A stretch of DNA of 64,000 nt, from assembly GCF_024347675.1 (NCBI RefSeq), contig NZ_AP024882.1, positions 1,736,001-1,800,000 on the forward strand, given 5' to 3'. This document shows, piece after piece, positions 8,378 through 17,452 of the stretch (the stretch's first letter is position 1; every line of letters starts with the position of its first letter). The DNA comes from Vibrio ishigakensis (GTDB lineage Bacteria; Pseudomonadota; Gammaproteobacteria; Enterobacterales; Vibrionaceae). The notes below the pieces were generated by a model. The model saw only the letters and a list, made by a program, of their open reading frames with translations, searched no databases and was not told the DNA's origin. A program made the translations under genes and the position numbers.

Positions 8378-9097
8378 TTAGCTAGCCAACGGCAAACGGT
8401 GGTTAGATGCTTGCAAGTGATTCGCTGATGCTTGACGCGCTTTATCTGGGTTACCTGCCATGATTGCTTCGTAGATTTCACGGTGCTCATTGATGCAGGT
8501 GCTACCCTCTTCTGACGAGTGAACGATGAAGTTCACGAACATAGTTGTCAGGATATTACCGAATGGTAGATAGAAGTCGTTACCTGTCGCGTTGAAGATC
8601 AAGCTATGGAAACGCATGTCTACGTCTGTCCATTTAACAATGTCCAGTTCAGGTGCCGCAGCAACCTCTGACATCTCTTGGAAGGTTTCTGACAGCTCAA
8701 TGCGTTGCTCTGCAGTTGCGTGGATAGCAGCCAGTGCACATGCTTCCGGTTCGATAGCACGGCGCAGACCTAGGAATTGACCACAGAAAGTGTCAGTGTC
8801 CGCTAGACCATCCATCCACTCGATAAGTTGTGGATCTAGGAAGTTCCAGTAAGCGCGGTCTACTACTTTAGTACCCACTTTTGGACGAGACTCAAGTAAA
8901 CCTTTTGATGTCAGAAGTTTAACCGCTTCACGAAGAGCAGTACGACTGATACCAAATTGCTCACATAGAGCCATTTCACCTGGAAGAATGGACCCCTCAG
9001 CCAACTCACCAGATAAGATACCACGTGCGATCTCACGTGCTACCTGGACGTGCAGGCTACGTTTAGAGCCCGCGATAGAATTAAATGAACCTAACAT
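8378..9097 (-). CDS. GntR/FadR-family transcriptional regulator, copy 1, probable alginate regulator
   Basis: A 239-residue regulator. The N-terminal winged helix contains LCEQFGISRTALREAVKLL, the typical GntR recognition helix region. The C-terminal FCD ligand domain starts with FLDPQLIEWM and contains conserved Asp/His positions (DVDMRFHSLIF, INEHREIYEAI) of the kind that bind a metal and an organic acid effector. It is divergent from a paralogue at 9582. A candidate operator (CTTGTATTGTAAT, 9107-9119, 10 of 13) lies in its leader just upstream of the start codon, consistent with autoregulation. Likely effectors are DEH, KDG or KDPG, by analogy with uronate-responsive FadR-type regulators. 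Confidence 0.88.
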   Translation of the reverse strand: MLGSFNSIAGSKRSLHVQVAREIARGILSGELAEGSILPGEMALCEQFGISRTALREAVKLLTSKGLLESRPKVGTKVVDRAYWNFLDPQLIEWMDGLADTDTFCGQFLGLRRAIEPEACALAAIHATAEQRIELSETFQEMSEVAAAPELDIVKWTDVDMRFHSLIFNATGNDFYLPFGNILTTMFVNFIVHSSEEGSTCINEHREIYEAIMAGNPDKARQASANHLQASNHRLPLAS

Positions 9098-9106
9098 AAT
9101 TTGCTT

Positions 9107-9119
9107 CTTGTATTGTAAT
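9107..9119. promoter_or_regulatory. Candidate autoregulatory operator of gntR copy 1
   Basis: CTTGTATTGTAAT matches 10 of 13 positions of ATTGTATTACAAT and ends 10 nt before the gntR start codon on the - strand. Confidence 0.4.
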
Positions 9120-9378
9120 TATTAAATATTATCTAAGGGCAATGTTAGCACTCATATATACATAAAGACATGCCACCGCCCGTTAAACGTGACCTTTAAC
9201 ATCATTTACGTTAATTTACGCCTAAAAAATCAATAACATCCCCTTAACATACAGCATACAAGCACACCCCTTAATCATAGCAGATATGAAATATGTGGCT
9301 CGCTATCGTGATAAAGGTCTGAATTCTTATTACTCATCAGCCTGATGAACAGGTTTCTTGTTGAGAAAGTAAGATACT

Positions 9379-9391
9379 ATTGTATTATGAT
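9379..9391. promoter_or_regulatory. Candidate operator in the divergent gntR-gntR region
   Basis: ATTGTATTATGAT matches 11 of 13 positions of the locus motif. The 9098-9581 region separates the two divergent GntR genes. It also holds a weak CRP-like CGTGA-TAAAGG-TCTGA (9307-9322) and an imperfect inverted repeat of CATATG-type sequence at 9423-9450. No small ORF or RNA gene was recognised in it. Confidence 0.45.
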
Positions 9392-9581
9392 TAATCAAAA
9401 GGGGATGGTTAGAATTAGTACACGCATATGGCGTATGTTTCGCATATACCACCCTTCCTTATTGGCTACATTTTGGAAACATTCCAATGTGTAACAGGTG
9501 ACCAAACGGCACCCAAAGTTCGTCATGAACTGCTTTTTATCCGTAATAAAAATAATAAAAACTAATAGCTAGGTGGTAACA

Positions 9582-10292
9582 ATGTCACTGTTTTCATTGG
9601 TGGAAGACTCAAGCCGCCGTATTCATGTGCAAGTCGCGAGACAAATTGCTCGCAAAGTTCTTTCAGGAGAACTAGAACAGGGTCAAAAACTGCCTTGTGA
9701 AACCGAATTGTGTGAAGTGTTTGGTGTAAGCCGAACTGCTCTTCGCGAATCTACGAAACTACTATCTGCGAAAGGCCTGATTGAATCTAAGCCAAAAGTG
9801 GGTACACGTATCTGCCCGCGTAGCCAATGGCACTTCCTAGACCCACAACTCCTAGAGTGGATTGAAGATCTTGAAGACAACAAGCCATTCCTCTCTCAAT
9901 TCCTGGGACTGCGTAAAGCTATTGAGCCAGAAGCTTGTGCTCTAGCTGCAGAAAACGCGACCGTTGAGCAAAGAAAAGAGCTGTCGACTTACTTCCAGAA
10001 GATGACTGAAGCGGCGACCAACGTGGATTATCACAACTGGACCATGAACGATCATATGTTCCATAAGACGATCTTCCTAGCAACGGGCAACCAGTTCTAC
10101 ATTCCGTTCAGCAACATTCTTTCTACCCTGTTCAAGCGTTTCCTTGGCGATTCAGCGGTAGGTGGTCGTTTCTGTCTGGAAGAGCACCAAGCTATCTACA
10201 ACGCAATCATGTCAGGTAACGCTTCTCAAGCTCGCGTAGCCTCCATGACTCTGCTTGCAGATGACAACCAGCGCTTGTCTCAATTGGACTAA
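9582..10292 (+). CDS. GntR/FadR-family transcriptional regulator, copy 2
   Basis: A 236-residue paralogue of the 8378-9097 regulator, colinear throughout: HVQVARQIARKVLSGELEQG, then the LCEVFGVSRTALRESTKLL helix-turn-helix, then FLDPQLLEWIEDL and an FCD domain. The start was placed at the ATG 9 nt downstream of a possible GTG, because AGGTGG is correctly spaced upstream of it. The two proteins differ most in the FCD domain, so they may read different effectors or form heteromers. It is followed without a clear terminator by a MATE gene about 125 nt downstream. Confidence 0.88.
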   Translation: MSLFSLVEDSSRRIHVQVARQIARKVLSGELEQGQKLPCETELCEVFGVSRTALRESTKLLSAKGLIESKPKVGTRICPRSQWHFLDPQLLEWIEDLEDNKPFLSQFLGLRKAIEPEACALAAENATVEQRKELSTYFQKMTEAATNVDYHNWTMNDHMFHKTIFLATGNQFYIPFSNILSTLFKRFLGDSAVGGRFCLEEHQAIYNAIMSGNASQARVASMTLLADDNQRLSQLD

Positions 10293-10342
10293 AACTGTTC
10301 AAAATTTGATTGCAGTTAACACAGAAACCTTAAGCTAATAAT

Positions 10343-10355
10343 AAAATATGACAAA
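10343..10355. promoter_or_regulatory. Weak candidate operator before the MATE gene
   Basis: AAAATATGACAAA matches 9 of 13 positions and carries the TATGACAA core also seen before kdgF. It is 63 nt upstream of the MATE start codon. Confidence 0.3.
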
Positions 10356-10418
10356 TATTTTATTTCGGATAAAATTCCCGCTCTCGGAAATTAAATCCAA
10401 CTAGCTTAAGGTTTTTTA

Positions 10419-11777
10419 GTGCCCAAACAATCCTACGTTCGCAAAAACATCTCTATCGCATGGCCTCTCGCACTTAACGCTCTGTTAATGCAATCCATGT
10501 TGATGATTGACACCTTCCTTGTCTCTCCTCTTGGTGAAATCTCGCTAGCTGCAATGGGCATTGCAAGCACTATCGTTGCGTTCATCATGGGTATTCAGAT
10601 GGCATTGGCTAATGGTTCTCAACTAGTACTGAGCCGCGCGGTTGGTTCCGGTGTTAAAGCATCCCTTGCTCGTGGGTATTGGTCTGGCATGGCCATTAAC
10701 TTTGGTGTCGCTTCCCTCTTTCTTATCCTTTTGCAGTTCTTCGACCACCAACTTATTGAAGCGCTGACCGATGACACCTCTCTTTATGGCGAGATCAACG
10801 ACTACCTGTCCGTTTCTCAATACCTAGTAATTTTCACTGCAGTCACTCAAGTAAGTATTGCGCTATTCAACGCATTGGGACGCACTAAGGTGCCGTTTAA
10901 GGGTTACTTGATTGAAATGCCTATAAACGCCCTACTCTCTTACCTGTTCATCTATGGTTTTGCTGGGTTTGAAGGACACGGTGTAAAAGGTGCCGCGCTT
11001 GGTAGTGTGATTGCGATAATGATACGTACCGCCTATCTGTTTGCTTGTATGCACTATTCTGAAGAGATTGAGGTACGTCTAAAAGATCATATAAGCGGGA
11101 TCAAGAAGAGCATCAAGAACCACTTCCTTGAGATATTCCCTGTTGCGGCCAACGTTACCATTCTTTCTATTGGCGCTACGGTTTATCAGCTTCTCTACTC
11201 GCAGCTCAATATCAACGCCTACGTAGCCATTACCTTGGTGTTCCCGTGGATTCGCTCTGGTACTCAGTTTATTACTGCTTGGGCACACTCTTCCGCTATC
11301 TCTATTAGCCAAGCAATTGGTTCAAACAAGATGGATGACTTGGTAGAGAACGTCGACAAGAGTATCGATATTGCTGTATATATCTCTATTATCACGGCGG
11401 TTCTGTTCGGCATCTTGAGCCTGTTTATCGCAGACCTGTATCCAAACCTTGACCCAGTGACCTACGCTGCCCTAGCCACAATTGCACCGCTATATATCTT
11501 CCTGCCTATTGTTCGTGGCTATAACACAGTACACGGGCATGTTTTACGTGCATTGGGTAAAACAACCGACGTATTTAAGATCAACTTTACCGGTCAATGG
11601 GTCATCTCTATTCCCCTATGTGCGGCCATTATCTTTGTATTTGATGGCTCTATCTTCTGGGCATTTGCTATCCAGCCTTTTGAAGAAATAGTGAAAGTAC
11701 TGCCGTTTAGACACCTTGCAAGAAAATCACTGAAAGAATTCAACAGCGAAAAAGCACAGAAACTGATGTACGACTAA
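10419..11777 (+). CDS. MATE-family multidrug/metabolite exporter
   Basis: A 452-residue integral membrane protein with about 12 hydrophobic segments in two related halves. The N-terminal half opens ISIAWPLALNALLMQSMLMI, typical of MATE carriers, and a second-half repeat begins near IFPVAANVTILSIGATV. The GTG start is preceded by AAGG about 10 nt upstream. MATE proteins export organic cations or metabolites by sodium or proton antiport. Its place directly behind an alginate-type GntR gene suggests co-regulation, and export of toxic keto-uronate intermediates is a possible but untested role. It ends in a strong terminator. Confidence 0.88.
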   Translation: MPKQSYVRKNISIAWPLALNALLMQSMLMIDTFLVSPLGEISLAAMGIASTIVAFIMGIQMALANGSQLVLSRAVGSGVKASLARGYWSGMAINFGVASLFLILLQFFDHQLIEALTDDTSLYGEINDYLSVSQYLVIFTAVTQVSIALFNALGRTKVPFKGYLIEMPINALLSYLFIYGFAGFEGHGVKGAALGSVIAIMIRTAYLFACMHYSEEIEVRLKDHISGIKKSIKNHFLEIFPVAANVTILSIGATVYQLLYSQLNINAYVAITLVFPWIRSGTQFITAWAHSSAISISQAIGSNKMDDLVENVDKSIDIAVYISIITAVLFGILSLFIADLYPNLDPVTYAALATIAPLYIFLPIVRGYNTVHGHVLRALGKTTDVFKINFTGQWVISIPLCAAIIFVFDGSIFWAFAIQPFEEIVKVLPFRHLARKSLKEFNSEKAQKLMYD

Positions 11778-11831
11778 TATAAGCTCGGTCACATTTCTAC
11801 TGGTCGCGATTTACCCAGAATTCATCGATTC

Positions 11832-11859
11832 AAAGCCTGCTGTCCTAGCAGGCTTTTTT
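11832..11859 (+). terminator. Rho-independent terminator after the MATE gene
   Basis: AAAGCCTGCT-GTCCT-AGCAGGCTTT followed by TTTTG. Confidence 0.9.
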
Positions 11860-11925
11860 GTTACATTTGAAAATGTGATAAAAATCATGCATTTAAATCT
11901 AACTCCATCTCATCAGACCAGACTA

Positions 11926-11967
11926 TTGATTTCCATCAAATACAGCATTTCATTTCGTTTCTAGGAT
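11926..11967 (+). promoter_or_regulatory. FNR-dependent promoter of the iron alcohol dehydrogenase gene
   Basis: TTGAT-TTCC-ATCAA (11926-11939) is a perfect match to the FNR box TTGAT-N4-ATCAA. A -10-like TAGGAT lies at 11962-11967, giving a start near 11974 and an FNR centre at about -41.5, the standard class II layout. No copy of the alginate operator was found here, which separates this gene from the surrounding regulon. Confidence 0.7.
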
Positions 11968-12010
11968 AAATCCAGTTTTTAAAATCAATAAAATAATCTG
12001 GAGAACTAAA

Positions 12011-13156
12011 ATGGCAGCATTTTTTATTCCGTCTATCAACCTTATGGGTGCAGGATGCTTGGTAGACGCCGCTGACAACATCAAGGCTCAAGGATTTAAG
12101 AAAGGTCTGATCGTAACCGATAGCATTCTGGTCAATATCGGTATCGTTGGTAAGGTTCAAAATCTACTAACGGAGCGCAACGTTGAAACCGTTGTGTTCG
12201 ACGGAACTCAGCCAAACCCTACAATTACTAACGTTAACGACGGCCTAAAACTACTTAAAGAGAACGAGTGTGACTTCGTTATCTCTCTAGGTGGCGGTTC
12301 ACCTCACGACTGTGCGAAAGGCGTTGCGCTTCTGGCAACCAACGGCGGTGAGATCAAAGACTACGAAGGTGTAAACCTATCTGCTAAGCCTCAGCTTCCG
12401 CTCATCGCTATCAACACCACAGCGGGTACCGCATCTGAAATGACCCTTTTCTGCATCATCACAGATGAAGAGCGTCATATTAAGATGGCTATCGTAGACA
12501 AGAACACGACACCGATGATCTCTGTAAACGACCCTGAGCTAATGCTAGAGAAGCCAGCTTCTCTAACTGCAGCAACAGGTATGGATGCACTGACACACGC
12601 GGTAGAAGCCTATGTATCAACCGCAGCGACGCCTGTTACTGACGCAGTTGCTATCAAGGCGATCGAACTTATCCAAGCGAACCTGCGCACAGCAGTTGAG
12701 CACGGCGACAACATCGAAGCTCGCGAGCAGATGGCTTACGCTCAGTTCATGGCTGGCATGGCATTTAACAACGCCTCTCTTGGCTATGTTCACGCTATGG
12801 CTCACCAACTAGGCGGTTTCTACGACCTACCACACGGTGTATGTAACGCAATCTTGCTACCACACGTACAGCGCTACAACGCGCAAGTAGTTCCTGAGCG
12901 TCTGTTAGACGTAGCAAAAGCTATGGGTGTAGATGTTACAGGCATGACTGCAGAGCAAGGCGCAGAAGCGGCGCTTGAAGCTATCCAACAGCTTTCGAAA
13001 GATGTGAAGATCCCATCAGGCCTTAAAGAGCTAGATGTGAAAGAAGAAGACTTCAACACGCTAGCAGACAATGCACTAAAAGATGCGTGTGGTTTGACGA
13101 ACCCTAAGCAAGCTTCGCATAAAGAAATCGTTGATATCTTTGCCGCGGCTATGTAG
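12011..13156 (+). CDS. Iron-containing alcohol dehydrogenase (FucO/YiaY type)
   Basis: A 381-residue NAD(P)-dependent group III alcohol dehydrogenase. The dinucleotide site GGGSPHD is at about 94-100. Metal ligands fall at Asp192, His196, His261 and His275 in [12 protein letters not shown] and [16 protein letters not shown], with the spacing known from FucO. Such enzymes reduce aldehydes or 2-keto compounds. Inside an alginate locus it could act as the missing DEH reductase, but its promoter carries a perfect FNR box rather than the alginate operator, which fits better with anaerobic ethanol or propanediol-type fermentation. Codon use is highly optimised, so strong expression is expected. Confidence 0.9.
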   Translation: MAAFFIPSINLMGAGCLVDAADNIKAQGFKKGLIVTDSILVNIGIVGKVQNLLTERNVETVVFDGTQPNPTITNVNDGLKLLKENECDFVISLGGGSPHDCAKGVALLATNGGEIKDYEGVNLSAKPQLPLIAINTTAGTASEMTLFCIITDEERHIKMAIVDKNTTPMISVNDPELMLEKPASLTAATGMDALTHAVEAYVSTAATPVTDAVAIKAIELIQANLRTAVEHGDNIEAREQMAYAQFMAGMAFNNASLGYVHAMAHQLGGFYDLPHGVCNAILLPHVQRYNAQVVPERLLDVAKAMGVDVTGMTAEQGAEAALEAIQQLSKDVKIPSGLKELDVKEEDFNTLADNALKDACGLTNPKQASHKEIVDIFAAAM

Positions 13157-13182
13157 TTGATGCATTTCAAATAATAAGTTTG

Positions 13183-13216
13183 AAAGCCCGTAAGGTTTGT
13201 CTTGCGGGCTTTTTAT
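13183..13216 (+). terminator. Rho-independent terminator after the alcohol dehydrogenase gene
   Basis: AAAGCCCGTAAG and CTTGCGGGCTTT form a 12-bp stem with one G-T position, followed by TTATTT. Confidence 0.9.
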
Positions 13217-13238
13217 TTGTAAGCTTATAGCGAGGAGT

Positions 13239-13326
13239 CGTCATACCGGCCTGCGATCCGGTAACTCTACTGAATTAATGCGCTTCGAAGATCCCGGATA
13301 ATCGCATAGCGATTTCCGGGATGACG
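13239..13326. repeat. Palindromic intergenic repeat element (about 88 bp)
   Basis: The outer arms CGTCATACCGG and CCGGGATGACG pair end to end with one mismatch. Inside are two hairpins: ACCGG-N8-CCGGT on the left and ATCCCGGA...TCCGGGAT, with an inner ATCGC-type stem, on the right. Elements of this GTCAT-CCGG / CCGGGATGAC type are a familiar class of small dispersed intergenic repeats in vibrios. It lies between two convergent genes, a usual location for such elements. Copy number cannot be tested inside this window; no second copy was seen here. Confidence 0.65.
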
Positions 13327-13352
13327 TGGAGAGTCTATTTCTGGGCTATGAA

Positions 13353-15092
13353 CTATACAGCTAAGGGGGCTTTCCTAGTCCTATATAAATGGACCCCAGA
13401 CAGCAATATCAAACCACCAATAATAAAGAAGGTCAGCATGTCTGCCCAAGTATCAACGGTTAGGCCGATCACCATGATCAGTCCTCCCAATATCTGAGTC
13501 ATCTTACCCAAGTACTCACCTTGCCTGCGGTCTACATCCGCCTCTTCTTCCCCGCTGATCGGTGTCTTTAGGTTTTTAAGCATGGTATTGGTCTCCTCTG
13601 CCCTTTCTCCAGTTCGCTCTTTATAGAACAGACTGGTCATGGCAAAGAAACCACCGGTAATGACTATCTGAGCCAGCAGTGCGCTCACAACTGTTAAATC
13701 CACATACTCGCGATGAGTGAAGGACTCGGCGCCAAACAGTGGCAATAACCAGTTGACCTCAAAAACGAACTGCATAAAGGCTGAAACACATAAGCCAACC
13801 ACGATAGTCGCCCAACCTGACCAATCTGGCGTGCGCACAATAACCAGCGCCAGCAAGGATGGAATAGAGATAGGCATTTGAAGCAGAGCACCAAACAGCA
13901 TCATTAGGTCGAAGAAACTGTATTCACGGATAGAGGCAAACATCAGTGCAGCGCCTACCGACAACAAACCAGACACCAGAGTGGCTATCTTGCCAACCTT
14001 CATTTGGTCTCGTTCCGTGGATTCTTTATTGATCAGTGGCTGATACACGTTACGCACAAAGATCCCTGCGTTGCGGTTTAGTGCTGTCGTCATAGGGGCT
14101 ACGGTAGCCGCTATCATGGCCGCAAGGACAAGTCCTAGTACGCCCGTTGGCATATAGTGGTCAATGTAGAAAAGATAGGCTGCGTTATTGGCACTTTCTG
14201 CAAGGTTTGGATAGAAGGCTTGAAGGTCAACGCCCATGCCTGCCGCTACCCAAGGTGGAATAAACCACATCACAGGGCCGATGATAAATAGCACACCCGC
14301 GACAAACGCAGCTTTCTTCGCTTCCTTCTCGTTGGTGGTCACTAGAAAGCGATAACAGGTCAGTGCGTTGTTGGTATTGATAGTCTGCTTGCTCATGATG
14401 ATGACAATCCACAGGGCAAAGATGTGCCAATATTCGATGCCACTACCCATCAAAAAATCACCCGGGAACTGCTGCGCCATCTTCACCGGTCCCCCGCTCT
14501 CATACAGAGCGAATGCACCGACTGTCATAGTAATAGAGACCAATAGAATCAATTGGATAACGTTGGTAGCAGAAACCGTCCACGAGCCTCCACTAACTGC
14601 AACAAAGGTCACTACAGCGCCAACGATCAAGATAGTGATGTAGAGGTCGATATTGAACACGGCCGCGACAAATATCGCCAAACCATTAAGCCAGATAGCC
14701 GCAGAGATAATCCCTAGAGGGAAGCTAAGCCAGGTATAAAACTGCTCTGAGATACGACCAAAACGGAGTTTGATCACCTCCATCGGCGTTTCCGCACGAA
14801 GCTTACGATAGCGCTCTGCGAAGTAATAGGATGCGACAAAGAAGCCCATCGCATTACCCCAGAACAGAAATAGCACCGTCAGGCCGTCTTCATACGCCTT
14901 GGCCGCCGCTCCCGTAAAGGTCCATGCTGAAAATTGAGTCATAAAGGCGGTAGCGCCAGCCATCCACCACATCATTGCGCCGCCACCTCGGATAAATCCC
15001 GAAGAGGTTTTGGCGAACCGTTTAAAGATCATTGCAGCAAAGATAACGAATGCAAAATAGGCCAAAACAATGGCCAAATCTAACAACTCCAT
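13353..15092 (-). CDS. SSS-family sodium:solute symporter, probable alginate oligomer/monomer importer
   Basis: A 579-residue inner membrane protein with roughly 14 hydrophobic helices, of the solute:sodium symporter family. The N-terminal GGGAMMWWMAGATAFMTQFS region is almost the same as in the second symporter at 22270-24024, which shows the two are paralogues. ALNRNAGIFVRNVYQPL in the middle is likewise shared. Symporters of this group in alginate loci of V. splendidus-type strains (Toa proteins) import unsaturated uronates or short oligomers. The gene is transcribed separately from the PL17 pair upstream, which ends in a terminator, and has a partial copy of the alginate operator in its promoter region. 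Confidence 0.85.
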   Translation of the reverse strand: MELLDLAIVLAYFAFVIFAAMIFKRFAKTSSGFIRGGGAMMWWMAGATAFMTQFSAWTFTGAAAKAYEDGLTVLFLFWGNAMGFFVASYYFAERYRKLRAETPMEVIKLRFGRISEQFYTWLSFPLGIISAAIWLNGLAIFVAAVFNIDLYITILIVGAVVTFVAVSGGSWTVSATNVIQLILLVSITMTVGAFALYESGGPVKMAQQFPGDFLMGSGIEYWHIFALWIVIIMSKQTINTNNALTCYRFLVTTNEKEAKKAAFVAGVLFIIGPVMWFIPPWVAAGMGVDLQAFYPNLAESANNAAYLFYIDHYMPTGVLGLVLAAMIAATVAPMTTALNRNAGIFVRNVYQPLINKESTERDQMKVGKIATLVSGLLSVGAALMFASIREYSFFDLMMLFGALLQMPISIPSLLALVIVRTPDWSGWATIVVGLCVSAFMQFVFEVNWLLPLFGAESFTHREYVDLTVVSALLAQIVITGGFFAMTSLFYKERTGERAEETNTMLKNLKTPISGEEEADVDRRQGEYLGKMTQILGGLIMVIGLTVDTWADMLTFFIIGGLILLSGVHLYRTRKAPLAV

Positions 15093-15147
15093 AAGCCCTC
15101 AAAGTGTAAATATGAAACTGAAACCACGTTCCATATTTTACTATTTA

Positions 15148-15160
15148 TTTGTATGATTTT
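15148..15160. promoter_or_regulatory. Partial GntR operator before the 13.4-kb symporter gene
   Basis: TTTGTATGATTTT matches 9 of 13 positions, with one half-site intact. It lies 56 nt upstream of the - strand start codon. A lone CRP half-site (TGTGA on the - strand, 15191-15195) is further upstream. Confidence 0.4.
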
Positions 15161-15254
15161 TGCTACCCAGTGCATATTCCTGCCAACCACTCACATAAGT
15201 TCCCAAGCAAATTGCAAGCAAATGTAAGCTGTTGCATAAGCTAAATCGCAGGTA

Positions 15255-15290
15255 CAAAAAAACCGGACATGGCTTGAACCACATCCGGTT
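15255..15290 (-). terminator. Terminator of the PL17 lyase operon
   Basis: AACCGGA and TCCGGTT form the stem ends, with a partly paired interior (two mismatches). On the - strand the hairpin is followed by TTTTTTTG. It separates the PL17 operon from the downstream symporter gene. Confidence 0.75.
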
Positions 15291-15313
15291 AATGTTTCAG
15301 TTTCGACTAAAGA

Positions 15314-17452
15314 TTAGATCTTAGCGAAAGAACCAGTCCAGCTGAACTCACCTACTGTGTGCTCTGACTGCTGAGCTTCCTCAGCGCGGTTAGAGATACC
15401 GAAGTGGTAAGTGTTACCTGTAGTGGTTTGGATACGAACTACAGTGCCGTCAGCGGTGTCAGCTACTACATTTACAGACTCAACTAGACCACGAGCGTTA
15501 ACAGACTGCTCGAACTCTTCGTTGAAGTAACCGTGAGTTTCTAGAACAGAAGCGAACACGTGATCTTTACCAGACTGGCGCATAATCATCGCAGGCTCGC
15601 TACGTAGGTTGAAGTCTGGATCGTTAGCACCAAGACGCGCGAAGATCACTTCACTGTCAGCGGTTGCGCTAGTGATCAGCGAGTAGTAGCTGTTGTTTAC
15701 TAGCCAGCTAACCAGTGAGCTACCTTCAACCTTGCCAGAACCTAGGTTCCACAGGTGCTGATAACCGTCAGACTCACCCACAGGGCTTAGAGTAGAGTTA
15801 GTCTTGTATTCGAAGTCAGTACGGATGATCTGGCCTGAGTAGTGAACCGGTAGATCATACTGGTGCTCTTCTTCAGACTGGATACGGTACACATCGATTA
15901 CTAGTGGCTTCTCGAACTCTTCGATGTCAGCAAGAATGATGCTTCGCTGCATATCTACGCCTTCGTAGTAGCCAGAGATACGACCACTCATGCCTTGAAG
16001 CTTCTCGTTTTCAACGTTGAAGAAGTGCTTCTCACCAAACTTAGACTCAGCTAGCGCTGTGTTGAAGTTGTTCTGAGTTTTCTGATCAACCGTTACTGTG
16101 TTGTGCGCAACAGTTTGCTTACAGTAAGACTTGTTCTCTGGGATGTAACGACCGCCAAACTTAGGCTCAACGTTTACCCAGCGACCGTAGCCGTAATCGT
16201 GCAGAACTTCGTGACCGCGGTTGAATACGCTTAGGTGTAGACCGTCATAGTGACCGTGGTCTAGCGCTGAGTGGTACTGGTGATCAGAGCCGTGCTGACC
16301 GAACCAGATAAGCGCCATAGTGTCATCATCTTGTGCGTCACGGTGACGTAGGATACCTAGACCACCCTTCTCGCCTTTAGGGCCATCAGTGATGTATAGG
16401 CTGCCCCAGTTAAATGGCTTGATTTCATCAGCCGCTTCAACTGCGTTAGATAGAGTTAAACCTGAGCTGTGAACCCAAACGTTTTGTTGGTGGTTAGCCA
16501 TCGCAAGTAGTGTCTCAGCTTGCTCGTAGCGGTGGAAACATACAGATGTTGCCATCACAACGCCTTCATCATTGATAGAGATAGTCTTAGATGAATCGTT
16601 ACAAGCTGGTAGAGAGCCGTCTGGGAATGCAGTCTTGAATACAGCGTAAGAAGTGGTCTTGATCACTGAGTCGTTGAACTCATAGATGCCGATCTCTGGT
16701 TGACGACGCTCAATCGCTTCTGCGAACAGGTAGATTGGACGTAGAGAGAAACGGTGGTAGTAAGGACCTTCCATGTAGTAGCCGTCTGGAGAGAACAGTT
16801 GGTCTAGCTGAGCTAGGAAACCACCGCTTACTTTGTCCAGTTTCAGACCGTAAAGTGCCTTATCTACAGACTCTTGATCGTTGATCGCATAGCCACAGAT
16901 ACCTACTGCCGCTACTGCCCACAGACCGTGGTTGTGTACGATGTCGAAGTCGTGACCGTAGGTTACTACGAACAGGTCGATCATCTGCTTGAACAGATCA
17001 GTCTCGATAAGCGTCTTCTGATCATCAGAAAGCGTATGGAAAACACAAGAGTATGCGCAAGATGCGTAAAGCATCCACATGTTCTCGTTCAGCGTTTGGT
17101 GGAAGATTTTACCCGGTGGGTTGGTATCTTTACTTACGTTGCTCTCAAGAGTTGGGTACACCTTAGCGTATGCCGTTAGCATATCTACGATGTAATCACG
17201 GTACTTCTGATCTTCTGTGATAAGGAAAAGACGACCAGCGATGTCCATGTGAATGTAGTTCTGCTTGTGACGGTTGTGCTCGTAACCGCCACCTTCACCG
17301 TGACCTGGAACCTCGATACCTACTTCTTGCATGTAGGCGTCAGCTTGCTTGATATCACGCGCTAGCGCTTTACCCAGCAGGCTATCCGTGCCTAGTGCTT
17401 TGCGAAGCTCAGCCGCTTCTTCGAAGTTAAGTAATAGTGGTTGATAGCTCAT
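15314..17452 (-). CDS. Oligoalginate lyase, polysaccharide lyase family 17 (second gene of tandem pair)
   Basis: A 712-residue exo-acting oligoalginate lyase that releases unsaturated monomer, which converts to DEH. The N-terminal alpha/alpha domain holds HNHG (Asn174, His175) and the GPYYHRF tyrosines (231/232). A heparinase II/III-like beta-domain follows, with HDYGYGRWVNVEP (Tyr420/422) and an AHN zinc-type motif. The Asn-His to Tyr spacing matches the known PL17 enzyme Alg17c. There is no signal peptide, so it acts in the cytoplasm on imported oligomers. Its ATG follows the upstream stop codon directly (TAAATG), with AGGAG inside the end of the upstream gene, so translation is coupled. 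Confidence 0.93.
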   Translation of the reverse strand: MSYQPLLLNFEEAAELRKALGTDSLLGKALARDIKQADAYMQEVGIEVPGHGEGGGYEHNRHKQNYIHMDIAGRLFLITEDQKYRDYIVDMLTAYAKVYPTLESNVSKDTNPPGKIFHQTLNENMWMLYASCAYSCVFHTLSDDQKTLIETDLFKQMIDLFVVTYGHDFDIVHNHGLWAVAAVGICGYAINDQESVDKALYGLKLDKVSGGFLAQLDQLFSPDGYYMEGPYYHRFSLRPIYLFAEAIERRQPEIGIYEFNDSVIKTTSYAVFKTAFPDGSLPACNDSSKTISINDEGVVMATSVCFHRYEQAETLLAMANHQQNVWVHSSGLTLSNAVEAADEIKPFNWGSLYITDGPKGEKGGLGILRHRDAQDDDTMALIWFGQHGSDHQYHSALDHGHYDGLHLSVFNRGHEVLHDYGYGRWVNVEPKFGGRYIPENKSYCKQTVAHNTVTVDQKTQNNFNTALAESKFGEKHFFNVENEKLQGMSGRISGYYEGVDMQRSIILADIEEFEKPLVIDVYRIQSEEEHQYDLPVHYSGQIIRTDFEYKTNSTLSPVGESDGYQHLWNLGSGKVEGSSLVSWLVNNSYYSLITSATADSEVIFARLGANDPDFNLRSEPAMIMRQSGKDHVFASVLETHGYFNEEFEQSVNARGLVESVNVVADTADGTVVRIQTTTGNTYHFGISNRAEEAQQSEHTVGEFSWTGSFAKI

